Shown one piece after another: positions 52,031-60,201 of a stretch of 64,000 nucleotides of DNA. The notes under the pieces were generated by a model, which was not told the DNA's origin, did not search any database, and saw nothing but the letters and a program-made list of their open reading frames with translations. The position numbers were made by a program, and so were the translations under genes. Location of the stretch: NCBI RefSeq assembly GCF_900167605.1, contig NZ_FUYH01000009.1, positions 1-64,000 of the forward strand, read 5' to 3'. Within the stretch, counting starts at the first letter, position 1, and each line of letters opens with the position of its first letter. This stretch comes from Caloramator quimbayensis (GTDB lineage Bacteria > Bacillota > Clostridia > Clostridiales > Caloramatoraceae).

Positions 52031-52043
52031 ACCCATCCTCCCT

Positions 52044-52931
52044 TCAATTTCTTATAACCATTGCTCCTTTTGTATCTATTTTAAGCTCTTTAACATCCCA
52101 CTTTTTATTTATGCTTTTTAAAAATTCTTTCATGCAATTAGAAAAGTTCTGATTCTCTTCCCTTAAAACTGCCATAATCGTTGGCCCTGCGCCGCTCAAA
52201 AAAGCTCCTTCAGCTCCAAAATCATAGCATTTTTTAATAACATCCTCATAATTTTCAATCAGGCTTCCCCTATATATCTGGTGCATTCTGTCGTCAATGC
52301 CATGCTTTATTAAATCAAAATTTCCGTTTATAAGAGATGATATTAAAAGTGCCGTTCTTGAAAGATTATATACACCATCATTATAGGATATTGTCTTTGG
52401 AAGCACCTGCCTTGCCCTTTCAGTTGAAAGCTTAAAATCAGGTATTACAGCACAGAATTTCAATCCTTCACAGATATTTATTTTATCAAATACAACATCC
52501 CCGCTCTTCATAATTGAAGCCGTCATTCCCCCTGTAACTGCAGGAGTTGTATTATCGGGATGGCCCTCTATTTTTGCGCAGATATTTACTATATCATATG
52601 TGTTTAGTCCAGCCTTTGAAATCTCGTTTGCTGCAATAACTCCTCCCACAATGCATGAAGCGCTGCTTCCAAGTCCTCTCGAAACGGGTATGTCTCCCCC
52701 TATTTCTATTTTTAAGCCTTTTGCCTTATATCCTATTATTTCAAAGGTTTTAACCATAGATTTATAAAATAAATTATCCTCATTTTTAAACTCTTCATCG
52801 CACCCTGATATTTCAAGTCCATGTTCTATCTCCTCAGCTTTAAAGCTGTTATACATATTAAGTGCAAGACCTAAGCAGTCAAAACCAGGACCTATATTTG
52901 CGCTGGTTGCTGGAACCCTAACCTCTATCAT
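52044..52931 (-). CDS. thrB: Homoserine kinase
   Basis: The 295-residue GHMP kinase has PATSANIGPGFDCLGLALN, the ATP loop PVSRGLGSSASCIVGGVIAA, and GAFLSGAGPTIMAVL. It phosphorylates homoserine for threonine synthase. ATG 52931 lies just after the thrC stop (TAGTATG), so the two are translationally coupled. The order thrC-thrB-lysC-hom on the minus strand is a compact threonine operon. Confidence 0.95.
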   Translation of the reverse strand: MIEVRVPATSANIGPGFDCLGLALNMYNSFKAEEIEHGLEISGCDEEFKNEDNLFYKSMVKTFEIIGYKAKGLKIEIGGDIPVSRGLGSSASCIVGGVIAANEISKAGLNTYDIVNICAKIEGHPDNTTPAVTGGMTASIMKSGDVVFDKINICEGLKFCAVIPDFKLSTERARQVLPKTISYNDGVYNLSRTALLISSLINGNFDLIKHGIDDRMHQIYRGSLIENYEDVIKKCYDFGAEGAFLSGAGPTIMAVLREENQNFSNCMKEFLKSINKKWDVKELKIDTKGAMVIRN

Positions 52932-52932
52932 A

Positions 52933-54417
52933 CTACTCAACCCCCAGAAATCTTTTTACTACATCCTTCATTTCATTTTTATCGCAGAATAATTCATGAA
53001 TTATTTCTTTATTTTTAAGTTCCTTAATATTCTTTGGTACTTCAATCTCTGTAACCTTTGACAATAACTCTAATGTGTTAAATTCATCTATATTTTCAGC
53101 ATTAACCTTTAGAGCTTTTAAAACGCTTTTACCAAACTTGTATGGACTTGCTGTTGAGGCTATAATAGTTTTTCTTAAATCAAAAGTATCCTTTACATAT
53201 TTTTTATAAACATCGCAGGCAACAGCAGTATGGGTATCCATTAAATATTTATAGGATTTATAAATCTCATGAATTGAATATAAAACCTCATCCTCCATTG
53301 CAAACCCCGAATAAAACTCTAAAAGGCTTTGTTTCATTCTATCGTTAATTTCATATTCCTTTTCCTTACTTAAGCTTTCCATAAGACTTTTAACTACTTT
53401 ATCATCCCTTCCGCTTATTTCGTATAAAAGCCTTTCAAGGTTGCTTGATATTAATATATCCATCGATGGAGAATTTGTAAGCTTAAAATTTCTTTTTATA
53501 TCATATATTCCTGTTTTAAAGAAATCATAAAGTACATTGTTCTCATTAGAAGCACATATAAGTTTATTAATTTTAAGTCCCATCCTCTTTGCATAATATG
53601 CTGCAAGTATATTCCCAAAGTTCCCCGTTGGAACAACAATGTTAATGCTGTCTTGTGAGGTTATTTCATTTCTTCTTAAAAGCTCTAAATATCCATAAAA
53701 ATAGTAAACTATCTGTGGAAGGAGCCTGCCTATGTTTATTGAATTTGCTGAAGATAATATATATCCATTTTTGTTAAGATAATCATTAAAATCCCTGTCA
53801 TTAAATATATCCTTAACTTTTCCCTGAGCATCATCAAAATTTCCTTTAACCGCACAGACAAAGGTGTTATCTCCTTCCTGCGTTACCATCTGCATCTTTT
53901 GAATATCGCTTACCCCGTTTTCAGGATAGAAAACTATTATTTTTGTACCCTCAACCTTTGAAAAGGCTTCGAGGGCAGCCTTTCCTGTATCCCCAGAGGT
54001 TGCAGTGAGTATTACAACTTCCTTATCTATGTTATTCTTTTTCATAGAAACCTTTAATATATGCGGAAGAAGTGAAAGTGCCATATCTTTAAAAGCAAGA
54101 GTTGGTCCATGATAGAGCTCAAGGAAATTCATATTATCGCATCTTGAAAGGGATATTATTGATTGTTTGTTAAATTTTTTATCGTACGCCCTTTCAATGC
54201 AGTCTATAAGCTCTTCATCTTCAAAATCCGTTAAGAATTTCTTTAGTATATAAAAGCATAACTGCTTATAGTTCATATTTTTAAGTTCATCTATGGATTT
54301 ATCAATTTCAGGTATATTATCTGGTACATAAAGCCCTCCATCCTCGGCAATTCCCTTTATAATCGCTAAGCTCGATGTAATAAGATTTTTATCTCCTCTT
54401 GTGCTCTTGTAATACAT
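52933..54417 (-). CDS. thrC: Threonine synthase
   Basis: A 494-residue fold-II PLP enzyme of the long (yeast/E. coli-like) form. It has GGLYVPDNIPEI at the start, PLP lysine in ELYHGPTLAFKDMALSLLP, TATSGDTGKAALEAF and the glycine-rich PLP-phosphate loop IVVPTGNFGNILAAYYAKRMG. It converts phosphohomoserine to threonine. The start follows AGGAGGG and lies downstream of two T-box leaders. Confidence 0.95.
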   Translation of the reverse strand: MYYKSTRGDKNLITSSLAIIKGIAEDGGLYVPDNIPEIDKSIDELKNMNYKQLCFYILKKFLTDFEDEELIDCIERAYDKKFNKQSIISLSRCDNMNFLELYHGPTLAFKDMALSLLPHILKVSMKKNNIDKEVVILTATSGDTGKAALEAFSKVEGTKIIVFYPENGVSDIQKMQMVTQEGDNTFVCAVKGNFDDAQGKVKDIFNDRDFNDYLNKNGYILSSANSINIGRLLPQIVYYFYGYLELLRRNEITSQDSINIVVPTGNFGNILAAYYAKRMGLKINKLICASNENNVLYDFFKTGIYDIKRNFKLTNSPSMDILISSNLERLLYEISGRDDKVVKSLMESLSKEKEYEINDRMKQSLLEFYSGFAMEDEVLYSIHEIYKSYKYLMDTHTAVACDVYKKYVKDTFDLRKTIIASTASPYKFGKSVLKALKVNAENIDEFNTLELLSKVTEIEVPKNIKELKNKEIIHELFCDKNEMKDVVKRFLGVE

Positions 54418-54465
54418 AATAACCCTCCTTTATTGTTAATAAAATTCTCACTTAATAATAAAAAA

Positions 54466-54682
54466 GCTCCCGTCCCTAAAAGGGACGAGAGCATATACTC
54501 CCGCGGTTCCACCCAGATTGGCAAAGCCCACTTTATGCCTTAACGCGGCAAACGTCAGCCTCTACTTCATTCAAAGCCGCACTCGCAGGTGGTTTTCAAT
54601 CGTCCATGCTAAGGAAACCTCTCAGCCGCTGAGTCTCCATCTCTTTTAGCTGGGTATGATTTACTCGTCCTGCTCATCGTTT
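54466..54682 (-). promoter_or_regulatory. T-box leader 1 (promoter-distal) of the threonine operon
   Basis: On the minus strand the leader begins near AACGATGAGCAGGACGAGTA, has a stem I region with GAAAACCACC (specifier candidate ACC for threonine; AAC for asparagine in the neighbouring register), and the antiterminator motif TGGGTGGAACCGCGG at 54501-54516. The terminator GCTCTCGTCCC / GGGACGGGAGC with a T run lies at 54466-54492. Uncharged tRNA binding the T-box sequence would stabilise the antiterminator and switch on thrC-thrB-lysC. Confidence 0.93.
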
Positions 54683-54826
54683 TATTCATATGTTTCTTTA
54701 CTATAAAATTTTTATTTAAGAAAACATAAATTGCTATAAAATACTTCATAAAGTATTTAAATTTTTTTAAGTGCATACTGCTATTATAATTTCATGAGTT
54801 TAACAGCAGCTAATATAAATCAAAAA

Positions 54827-55044
54827 GCTCCCGTCCCTTAAAGGGACGAGAGCATATACTCCCGCGGTTCCACCCAGATTGGCAAAGCCCACTTTATGCC
54901 TTAACGCGGCAAACGTCAGCCTCTACTTCATTCAAAGCCGCACTCGCAGGTGGTTTTCAATCGTCCATGCTAAGGAAACCTCTCAGCCGCTGAGTCTCCA
55001 TCTCTTTTAGCTGGGCCTGATTTACTCGTCCTGCTCATCGTTTT
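54827..55044 (-). promoter_or_regulatory. T-box leader 2 (promoter-proximal), near-identical copy
   Basis: This is the same leader with the same specifier region, T-box motif (54861-54876) and terminator (54827-54853). It differs from leader 1 only in the terminator loop and in two bases near the 5' stem (ATACCCAGC against AGGCCCAGC). The copies are 361 bp apart, with an AT-rich spacer between. In series, they would need two successive antitermination events. Confidence 0.93.
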
Positions 55045-55077
55045 GATAACAATTTGAATAATTATTACTTTTATTGT

Positions 55078-55106
55078 ATTTTATAATTTTAAATTACTAA
55101 AGTCAA
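55078..55106 (-). promoter_or_regulatory. Promoter of the T-box-thrC-thrB-lysC operon
   Basis: On the minus strand TTGACT (55106-55101) and TAAAAT (55083-55078) are 17 bp apart, about 35 bp ahead of the first T-box leader. No equally good promoter is seen before leader 1. Confidence 0.75.
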
Positions 55107-55146
55107 CAGTTAAAATGTTAATTATTCTTAATATATTTTTAATTAT

Positions 55147-55214
55147 ATTTGTGAACTGTCCATGAGTTTCTTTTGGATTTATTTGGATTCAGAGGGACAG
55201 TTCACAAATTTTTT
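55147..55214. repeat. Inverted pair of GGGACAGTTC repeats forming a hairpin
   Basis: A minus-oriented core (ATTTGTGAACTGTCC) and a plus-oriented core (GGGACAGTTCACAAAT) face each other around a 27-bp spacer, giving a near-perfect 15-bp stem. It lies between the FNT gene and the threonine operon promoter. Confidence 0.85.
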
Positions 55215-55387
55215 GCATTTTAAATTTGAATTCTATATAAAATTAGGGTATTTTTTGAAACTTAATTATTCGCTATTGATATGCTTTTGTTAAAATTTAT
55301 ATAAGGCTTGTCCTACTAATTAAGTTTATAGTGGGTCTTGTAGTAAAGTTAATTTTTGATTTCATACTTACTGAGTCTGTATACAAG

Positions 55388-56266
55388 TTACCCTTTAATA
55401 TTATTATTTTCACAATTAATCTCGGCTGTTTTTCCTTTTTTAAGATATACTGACCAATATGCAAGGCCTACAAAAACTGTTCCTCCTATTATATTCCCGA
55501 TTGTTACAGGAAGAAGGTTTTTTATAAAAAAATTCCCCCAATTCAAGCTGCTTATTTTATCTAAAGATAGATGGGATGCTTGTACCCAATTTTCATTTGA
55601 TTTAGCAAGTATACCAGCAGGTATATAATACATATTTGCAATGCTATGTTCAAAGCCCGAGGTTACAAAAAGCCATATTGGGAAAAAAATAGATAAAATT
55701 TTGCCTGATACATCCTTTGCAGCATAGGACATCCAAACTGCAAGGCATACAAGAAAGTTGCACATCATTCCAAGAATAATAGCTTGACTAAATGTAAGTC
55801 CAATTTTGCTTGAGGCTATTTTAATAGTTACCCCTCCAAGAAGATTAGAGCCGCTATTTAATAAACCAGAGTAAACTATCATAAAAGCAACCAATAAAGC
55901 ACCAAGGAAATTACCTAAATATACATAAGTCCAATTTCTAAGCATTTTAGATATTTTAATTTTTCTATCAAGAACTCCAACTATTATAAGCATGTTTCCG
56001 GTGAATAATTCCCCTCCAGCAATAATAACAAGCATGAGTCCAGTTCCAAATAATGCGCCCGAAAGCGCTTTACCAATCCCATAGGTTTCAGGTTTAGATA
56101 AAAGATTAAAGGCGGCTGAATTAGAGCCTGCTGATGCAAAAGCTATAAATGAGCCTGCAAGAATACCCAGAATAAACAAATCTAATGCCTTTGATGATGT
56201 TTTCTTTATTCCTGTTTCAACAGCAAATTCTGCAATTTCCTTTGGAATCAGTATTTTCTTTTCCAC
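55388..56266 (-). CDS. Formate/nitrite transporter (FNT) family channel
   Basis: The 292-residue membrane protein has six helices and FNT landmarks: LGILAGSFIAFASAGSN, FGTGLMLVIIAGGELFTGNM (the second pore loop), NFLVCLAVWMSYAAKDVSGK and SGFEHSIANMYYIP with the conserved pore histidine. It carries formate, nitrite or hydrosulfide; in a fermentative anaerobe formate is the likeliest. The GTG start at 56266 follows GGGGGAG; the longer frame begins in an odd Cys-rich stretch and is rejected. Confidence 0.92.
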   Translation of the reverse strand: MEKKILIPKEIAEFAVETGIKKTSSKALDLFILGILAGSFIAFASAGSNSAAFNLLSKPETYGIGKALSGALFGTGLMLVIIAGGELFTGNMLIIVGVLDRKIKISKMLRNWTYVYLGNFLGALLVAFMIVYSGLLNSGSNLLGGVTIKIASSKIGLTFSQAIILGMMCNFLVCLAVWMSYAAKDVSGKILSIFFPIWLFVTSGFEHSIANMYYIPAGILAKSNENWVQASHLSLDKISSLNWGNFFIKNLLPVTIGNIIGGTVFVGLAYWSVYLKKGKTAEINCENNNIKG

Positions 56267-56518
56267 ATTAACTCCCCCATTCTGCTGCTCACATATACAG
56301 CACAAAAATAAATCAAATTTCTTATCATTAATTTAGTAAAAAACAGTAATACGCGATAAAAATTATATTTTAGTTTATAAACAATCTAAATTAAGCGTAA
56401 TATAGCAAATATTTGCAAGCACAATTATTATATCACAATATTCTGACAATGTCATATGATCCTATTGGCTCTAAAAAATGTAAATATTCTTCTTCATTTT
56501 ATAAAATATTTAGATTTT

Positions 56519-56588
56519 TGGGGACAGTTCACAAATTTTTTGAAGCTATTTTAAATTTATAATAAAAATTTAGGGGGACAGTTCATCA
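56519..56588 (+). repeat. Two plus-oriented GGGACAGTTC repeats
   Basis: Copies at 56519-56541 (followed by ACAAATTTTTTG) and 56573-56588 lie upstream of the FNT gene. No other signal is seen nearby. Confidence 0.8.
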
Positions 56589-56758
56589 GTTCTTGTTATT
56601 TTTGAGTATAGAATAATTATGTTACATGGAAGAAAAGTTACCAATTGAAAAATAAAACCTTTATATTATAAGACCATTAAATCCTTTATAAAAATAATGT
56701 AAAAATACATATCTATAAATGTCTTTAAGAATTTCTTAATTAATGGTAAAAAAATTTA

Positions 56759-56798
56759 CAAATAAAAGAGGGGTCAAAAGACACCCTCTTTTATTTGT
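56759..56798 (-). terminator. Terminator of the SASP gene
   Basis: CAAATAAAAGAGGG pairs with CCCTCTTTTATTTG around a short loop, 20 bp past the stop. Confidence 0.82.
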
Positions 56799-56816
56799 AA
56801 TTATTGTGTGCCGCCT

Positions 56817-57029
56817 TTACTTTCCTGCAAGGTTTCTTTCATAGGCCTCAACCATTTTCTTTACCATATATCCTCCAACGGAACCACAATCTCTTGATGT
56901 CATATTCCCCCAGTACCCGTTGTTTGGTATTTGAACACCAATTTCACTTGCAACTTCATGTTTGAATTGGTCAAGACCTGCTTTTGCTTCAGGAACTAAG
57001 GACCTATTTTTTGAAGTTAAATTTGTCAT
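56817..57029 (-). CDS. Small acid-soluble spore protein, alpha/beta type
   Basis: The 70-residue protein has the two SASP blocks: LDQFKHEVASEIGVQ (with the GPR protease cleavage site EIGV) and GYWGNMTSRDCGSVGGYMVKKM. It coats DNA in the forespore and is degraded on germination. ATG 57029 follows AGGAGGTG; the longer frame upstream is rejected. It shows the organism is a spore-former. A sigma-G promoter is expected upstream but was not fixed. Confidence 0.95.
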   Translation of the reverse strand: MTNLTSKNRSLVPEAKAGLDQFKHEVASEIGVQIPNNGYWGNMTSRDCGSVGGYMVKKMVEAYERNLAGK

Positions 57030-57228
57030 ATTGTTTACACCTCCTGTTTGTTTCTTACTATTATATTCTCCTGAATTCGACACCTTTAAACAGGAAAGTG
57101 CAGTTTAAATATGCAATGTGTGCCATTATATTTTAAAAGAACGCATTTCACATAGCTATATATATTAATTATCTTAGCAGAAATAAACGAAAAGTTTTAA
57201 AATAGTTCTCAATAACTAAGTAACTGCT

Positions 57229-57249
57229 AAAATTTGTGAACTGTCCCTC
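57229..57249 (-). repeat. GGGACAGTTC repeat
   Basis: A minus-oriented copy (AAAATTTGTGAACTGTCCCT) stands alone upstream of the SASP gene. Confidence 0.8.
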
Positions 57250-57338
57250 AATTTCTCAATTTTTTATTGGCCAATCTTATATATATCTTATTTTCTTCCT
57301 TTATAGTGCCCACTTGTGCATTTTTATATTTTATCATA

Positions 57339-57429
57339 GTTTATACTTGTCCAAAAAATGCAAAAAATTGAGAACTGTCCCTAAAACTTATACTTGTCCA
57401 AAAAATGCAACAATTTGAGAACTGTCCCC
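57339..57429 (-). repeat. Tandem direct copies of a GGGACAGTTC unit
   Basis: A unit of about 47 bp (TTATACTTGTCCAAAAAATG, then CAA-rich sequence, then GAGAACTGTCCC) occurs twice in a row, the second copy starting near 57388. This shows local tandem duplication of the element. It lies just past the terminator of the oxidase gene. Confidence 0.85.
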
Positions 57430-57439
57430 CAAAAACTTA

Positions 57440-57489
57440 AAATTAAAATCGGGCAGATAAGTTAAAACAAAAATGCCCGATTTTAATTT
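57440..57489 (-). terminator. Terminator of the hydroxyacid oxidase gene
   Basis: AAATTAAAATCGGGCA and TGCCCGATTTTAATTT form a 16-bp stem, with the stop codon only a few bases away on the 5' side. Confidence 0.85.
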
Positions 57490-57491
57490 AC

Positions 57492-58508
57492 TTATATATA
57501 AAGTATCTTTTTGCTTATGCTCTTTATATCCTTGCAGCCTGTAAGTATCATAGCAACCTTAAGCTCGTTTGCTATTTTATCTATATAAGTTTTAACTCCC
57601 TCTGCTCCTCCTCCAAAGGATGCTGTTACAAATGGCCTGCCTATTAAAACGCCGTCTGCTCCGAGGGCAAGCATTTTTAAAACATCTATTCCTGTTCTAA
57701 CGCCCCCGTCGGCGAGAATTGTTATTTTCCCTTTAACCTTTTCTGCGATTTCAGGAAGAACCTTTGCAACGCCTGCTGTTTGATCAAGAACCCTTCCTCC
57801 ATGGTTTGATACAACTATTGCAGATGCACCTGTTTCAATTGCAAGGTATGCATCATCAACGGTCATTACTCCCTTTAATATGAAAGGAAGCTTTGTGCTT
57901 TCTACTATTTCCTTTATTTCATCAACGGTTTTAGGTCCTACTGGCTTTCCATGGAGAGCCAAAGTTATAAGCCCTGCAGCATCTATGTCCATTCCAACTG
58001 CAAAAACTCCTGCCTCCTCTGCCATTTTAACCTTATTTATTACGTTTTTGTTCTCCCAAGGTTTAATAATAGCAATTCCTTCTCCTCCTGCTGCCTTTAG
58101 CTCCTCGAGGTTAGTTGGAAGAAAAGCATCAACAGCAGTATCTCCAACCATAGGATATATTCCTCCATCGAGGCATCCTCTGATTACCCATGAAATATAT
58201 TCCCTTTCAGAGAATTTTCCACCCATATTAAGGGTTGTACCAGATACAGGTGCAGCAAATACTGGTATTCTCATATCTTTACCAAAAAGTGTAACTGACA
58301 TATCAGGATCCTTTGCATCATGAATAACCCTCATGTTAAGCTTAACATTTTCTAAAGCCTCATAATTTGCAGTAAAGGCACTTCCTGTTCCTGTACCTCC
58401 CATTCCGGGAACTTCGCCGGCACAGGCCTTTCCGTTACATACAGGGCACACTCTGCAGCTCCCCTGAAGGTTTTCCTTAGCTTTTTTTAGCATTTCTTTA
58501 TAGTCCAT
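57492..58508 (-). CDS. FMN-dependent alpha-hydroxyacid dehydrogenase/oxidase
   Basis: A 338-residue TIM-barrel flavoprotein. It has MRIPVFAAPVSGTTLN, LPFILKGVMTVDDA with the FMN-binding Lys, the catalytic VVSNHGGRVLDQTAGV (His and Arg) and LADGGVRTGIDVLKMLALGAD. It oxidises an L-2-hydroxyacid such as lactate, glycolate or mandelate; the electron acceptor is unknown. An N-terminal Cys cluster (CRVCPVCNGKAC) is unlike classical members. ATG 58508 follows GAGGAGG. Confidence 0.9.
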   Translation of the reverse strand: MDYKEMLKKAKENLQGSCRVCPVCNGKACAGEVPGMGGTGTGSAFTANYEALENVKLNMRVIHDAKDPDMSVTLFGKDMRIPVFAAPVSGTTLNMGGKFSEREYISWVIRGCLDGGIYPMVGDTAVDAFLPTNLEELKAAGGEGIAIIKPWENKNVINKVKMAEEAGVFAVGMDIDAAGLITLALHGKPVGPKTVDEIKEIVESTKLPFILKGVMTVDDAYLAIETGASAIVVSNHGGRVLDQTAGVAKVLPEIAEKVKGKITILADGGVRTGIDVLKMLALGADGVLIGRPFVTASFGGGAEGVKTYIDKIANELKVAMILTGCKDIKSISKKILYI

Positions 58509-58544
58509 AAATACCCTCCTCATAATAATTAAGTAATAAGTCAA

Positions 58545-59119
58545 ATCTTTATAGCCTAAACTTCAGTTCGTAACATAAGTTTTATGCAGTAAATATTCAG
58601 AGCCGTTACATAAAAATACACAAGTAAAATCTTTCAAAGCCCCATTTTACTGTTTAAAAATTAATTTTATATTTATTTTAAATTACGAATTGAATAAGCT
58701 AAATTTTAAGTAGCATAAATTATTGTCTAAATTCAAAATCTACAACGAAAAAAAGTTGCAACAGCTCACTTATGAAGTATAAACTTCATAAGCAAAGCAA
58801 TTTTTACTACCAGATTTCAAGCCCTCAAAGGCTATTCATCTCTATCAATACAATTTACATGGATAATTTGCTTAGTTTTAAAATTATAAAGGTTAAATGC
58901 TTCTTCTCTTTAATCAAATTAATTTCTTATAATAAGATTGAGCTATTTGAGTAATATTCTAAATTAAAAAATCCATTATATAAATATGGGCATTTATTAA
59001 ATTTCAATTTCCAAAATCTGTATAATCATCAAATACTCATATCTTTTATATAAAAATTAATTTCAACAGTTATCTAAAGAGACATTTCACTATTGGAAGT
59101 AGCCTTTATACAAACTTTT
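58545..59119. other. 575-bp gene-free AT-rich region
   Basis: No frame with a ribosome site is convincing. A perfect 10-bp inverted repeat with a 4-base loop (CTTATGAAGT, ATAA, ACTTCATAAG) lies at 58769-58792 and could be an operator or hairpin. Otherwise nothing is seen. Confidence 0.5.
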
Positions 59120-59668
59120 TTAAAAAGCCTTCTCTTCTATTATACTTTTATCCTCAATATTTATGAACTGTATTCTATTTCCATCTATTATAACAACCGA
59201 AGGTATTCCGTCTCCCTTAGGAACTCCAACGCTTCCAGGGTTAATATAATGAGTCCCGTTAATACATTCATATTTTCTAATGTGAGTATGCCCTGTTATC
59301 ATAAATTTAATATCGTAAAACTGCGCTATTTCCCTTAACTTTTCATCGTCAACATCGTGACCATGAAGAACCATAAACCTTACTCCATTTTTTTCATAAA
59401 AAACAGAGGGTAAAAACATAGGAAATTGAAGCGCCATAAGATCAACCTCAGCATCGCAGTTTCCCCTTGCAATAAGCATTGGAATTTTATTGCAGCTTAT
59501 TTTTTCAATAAGCCCCTGAGGATTATATCCTTCAAGGATTGGGTTTCTCGGTCCGTGGTATAGTATATCTCCGGCACATAAAACCATATCGCAGTCATAA
59601 AAAAGTTCAAAGGCTTTTTCAAATTTTTCAGGATAACCATGAATATCACTTAATATCCCTATTTTCAT
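59120..59668 (-). CDS. YfcE-like metallophosphoesterase
   Basis: A 182-residue calcineurin-like phosphodiesterase of the YfcE/MJ0936 type. It has GILSDIHGYPEKF, MVLCAGDILYHG, IARGNCDAEVD, LHGHDVDDE and ITGHTHIRKYE, with HYINPGSVGVP at the end. It acts in the cytoplasm on phosphodiesters. The start follows GGAGGG and overlaps the upstream acetyltransferase gene by 23 nt. Confidence 0.92.
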   Translation of the reverse strand: MKIGILSDIHGYPEKFEKAFELFYDCDMVLCAGDILYHGPRNPILEGYNPQGLIEKISCNKIPMLIARGNCDAEVDLMALQFPMFLPSVFYEKNGVRFMVLHGHDVDDEKLREIAQFYDIKFMITGHTHIRKYECINGTHYINPGSVGVPKGDGIPSVVIIDGNRIQFINIEDKSIIEEKAF

Positions 59669-60185
59669 ATCTTTCCCTCCAGTTAATCATACTCATAACT
59701 ATTATATTATAGTATCTTCCTGATTTAAAATATCTATCATAAAGTATCCCCTCCCTTTTAAACCCAAGGGATGTATATAGGTTAAGGGCCGCCTTATTAT
59801 CTTCAACTACATTTAGATATATAAGGTGCATATTCATGTCGTTAAATATGAAATTTATTGCTGTCTTCAGAGCATCCTTTCCGTATCCTTTATTTCTTTC
59901 CCTTTTATCATATATTACAATTCCAACTTCACAGTTTCTATATTCCCACTTTATTTTGTCTATAATTAAAATTCCAATAGGTCTTCTATCTAAATTATCT
60001 ATTATAAAAACTTTTTTGTTTTGGTTTTCATCGCAGTCTAATACAAAGGAGTCGGCAAACCTTTTAGATGCAGGGTATATAATATCTAAATACTCATTTG
60101 TTTCCCTATCATTAAGCCAAGCTGATAAAATCCTCGCATCTTCAAGTTCTGCAGCCCTTAATATTGTCTTTTCTCCCGCAATCAT
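59646..60185 (-). CDS. GNAT-family acetyltransferase
   Basis: The 179-residue protein has the RimJ/RimL-like layout: KTILRAAELEDARILSAWLN, then EVGIVIYDKRERNKGYGKDA (acetyl-CoA loop R..GYG) and YLNVVEDNKAALNLYTSLGF. It transfers an acetyl group to an unknown amine, possibly a protein N-terminus or small molecule. The start follows AGAGGTG. It lies 16 bp from mutS2 and overlaps the phosphoesterase. Confidence 0.9.
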   Translation of the reverse strand: MIAGEKTILRAAELEDARILSAWLNDRETNEYLDIIYPASKRFADSFVLDCDENQNKKVFIIDNLDRRPIGILIIDKIKWEYRNCEVGIVIYDKRERNKGYGKDALKTAINFIFNDMNMHLIYLNVVEDNKAALNLYTSLGFKREGILYDRYFKSGRYYNIIVMSMINWRERYENRDIK

Positions 60186-60201
60186 TAAAACACCTCTTTA
60201 T

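Noticed and set aside
20129-57429. The dispersed GGGACAGTTC repeats as a CRISPR array
   Set aside because: Copies are far apart, occur in both orientations, lack regular spacers, and no cas genes are present.
58772-58954. 60-residue open frame upstream of the hydroxyacid oxidase
   Set aside because: No ribosome site, no recognisable protein character, and it starts within an inverted repeat.
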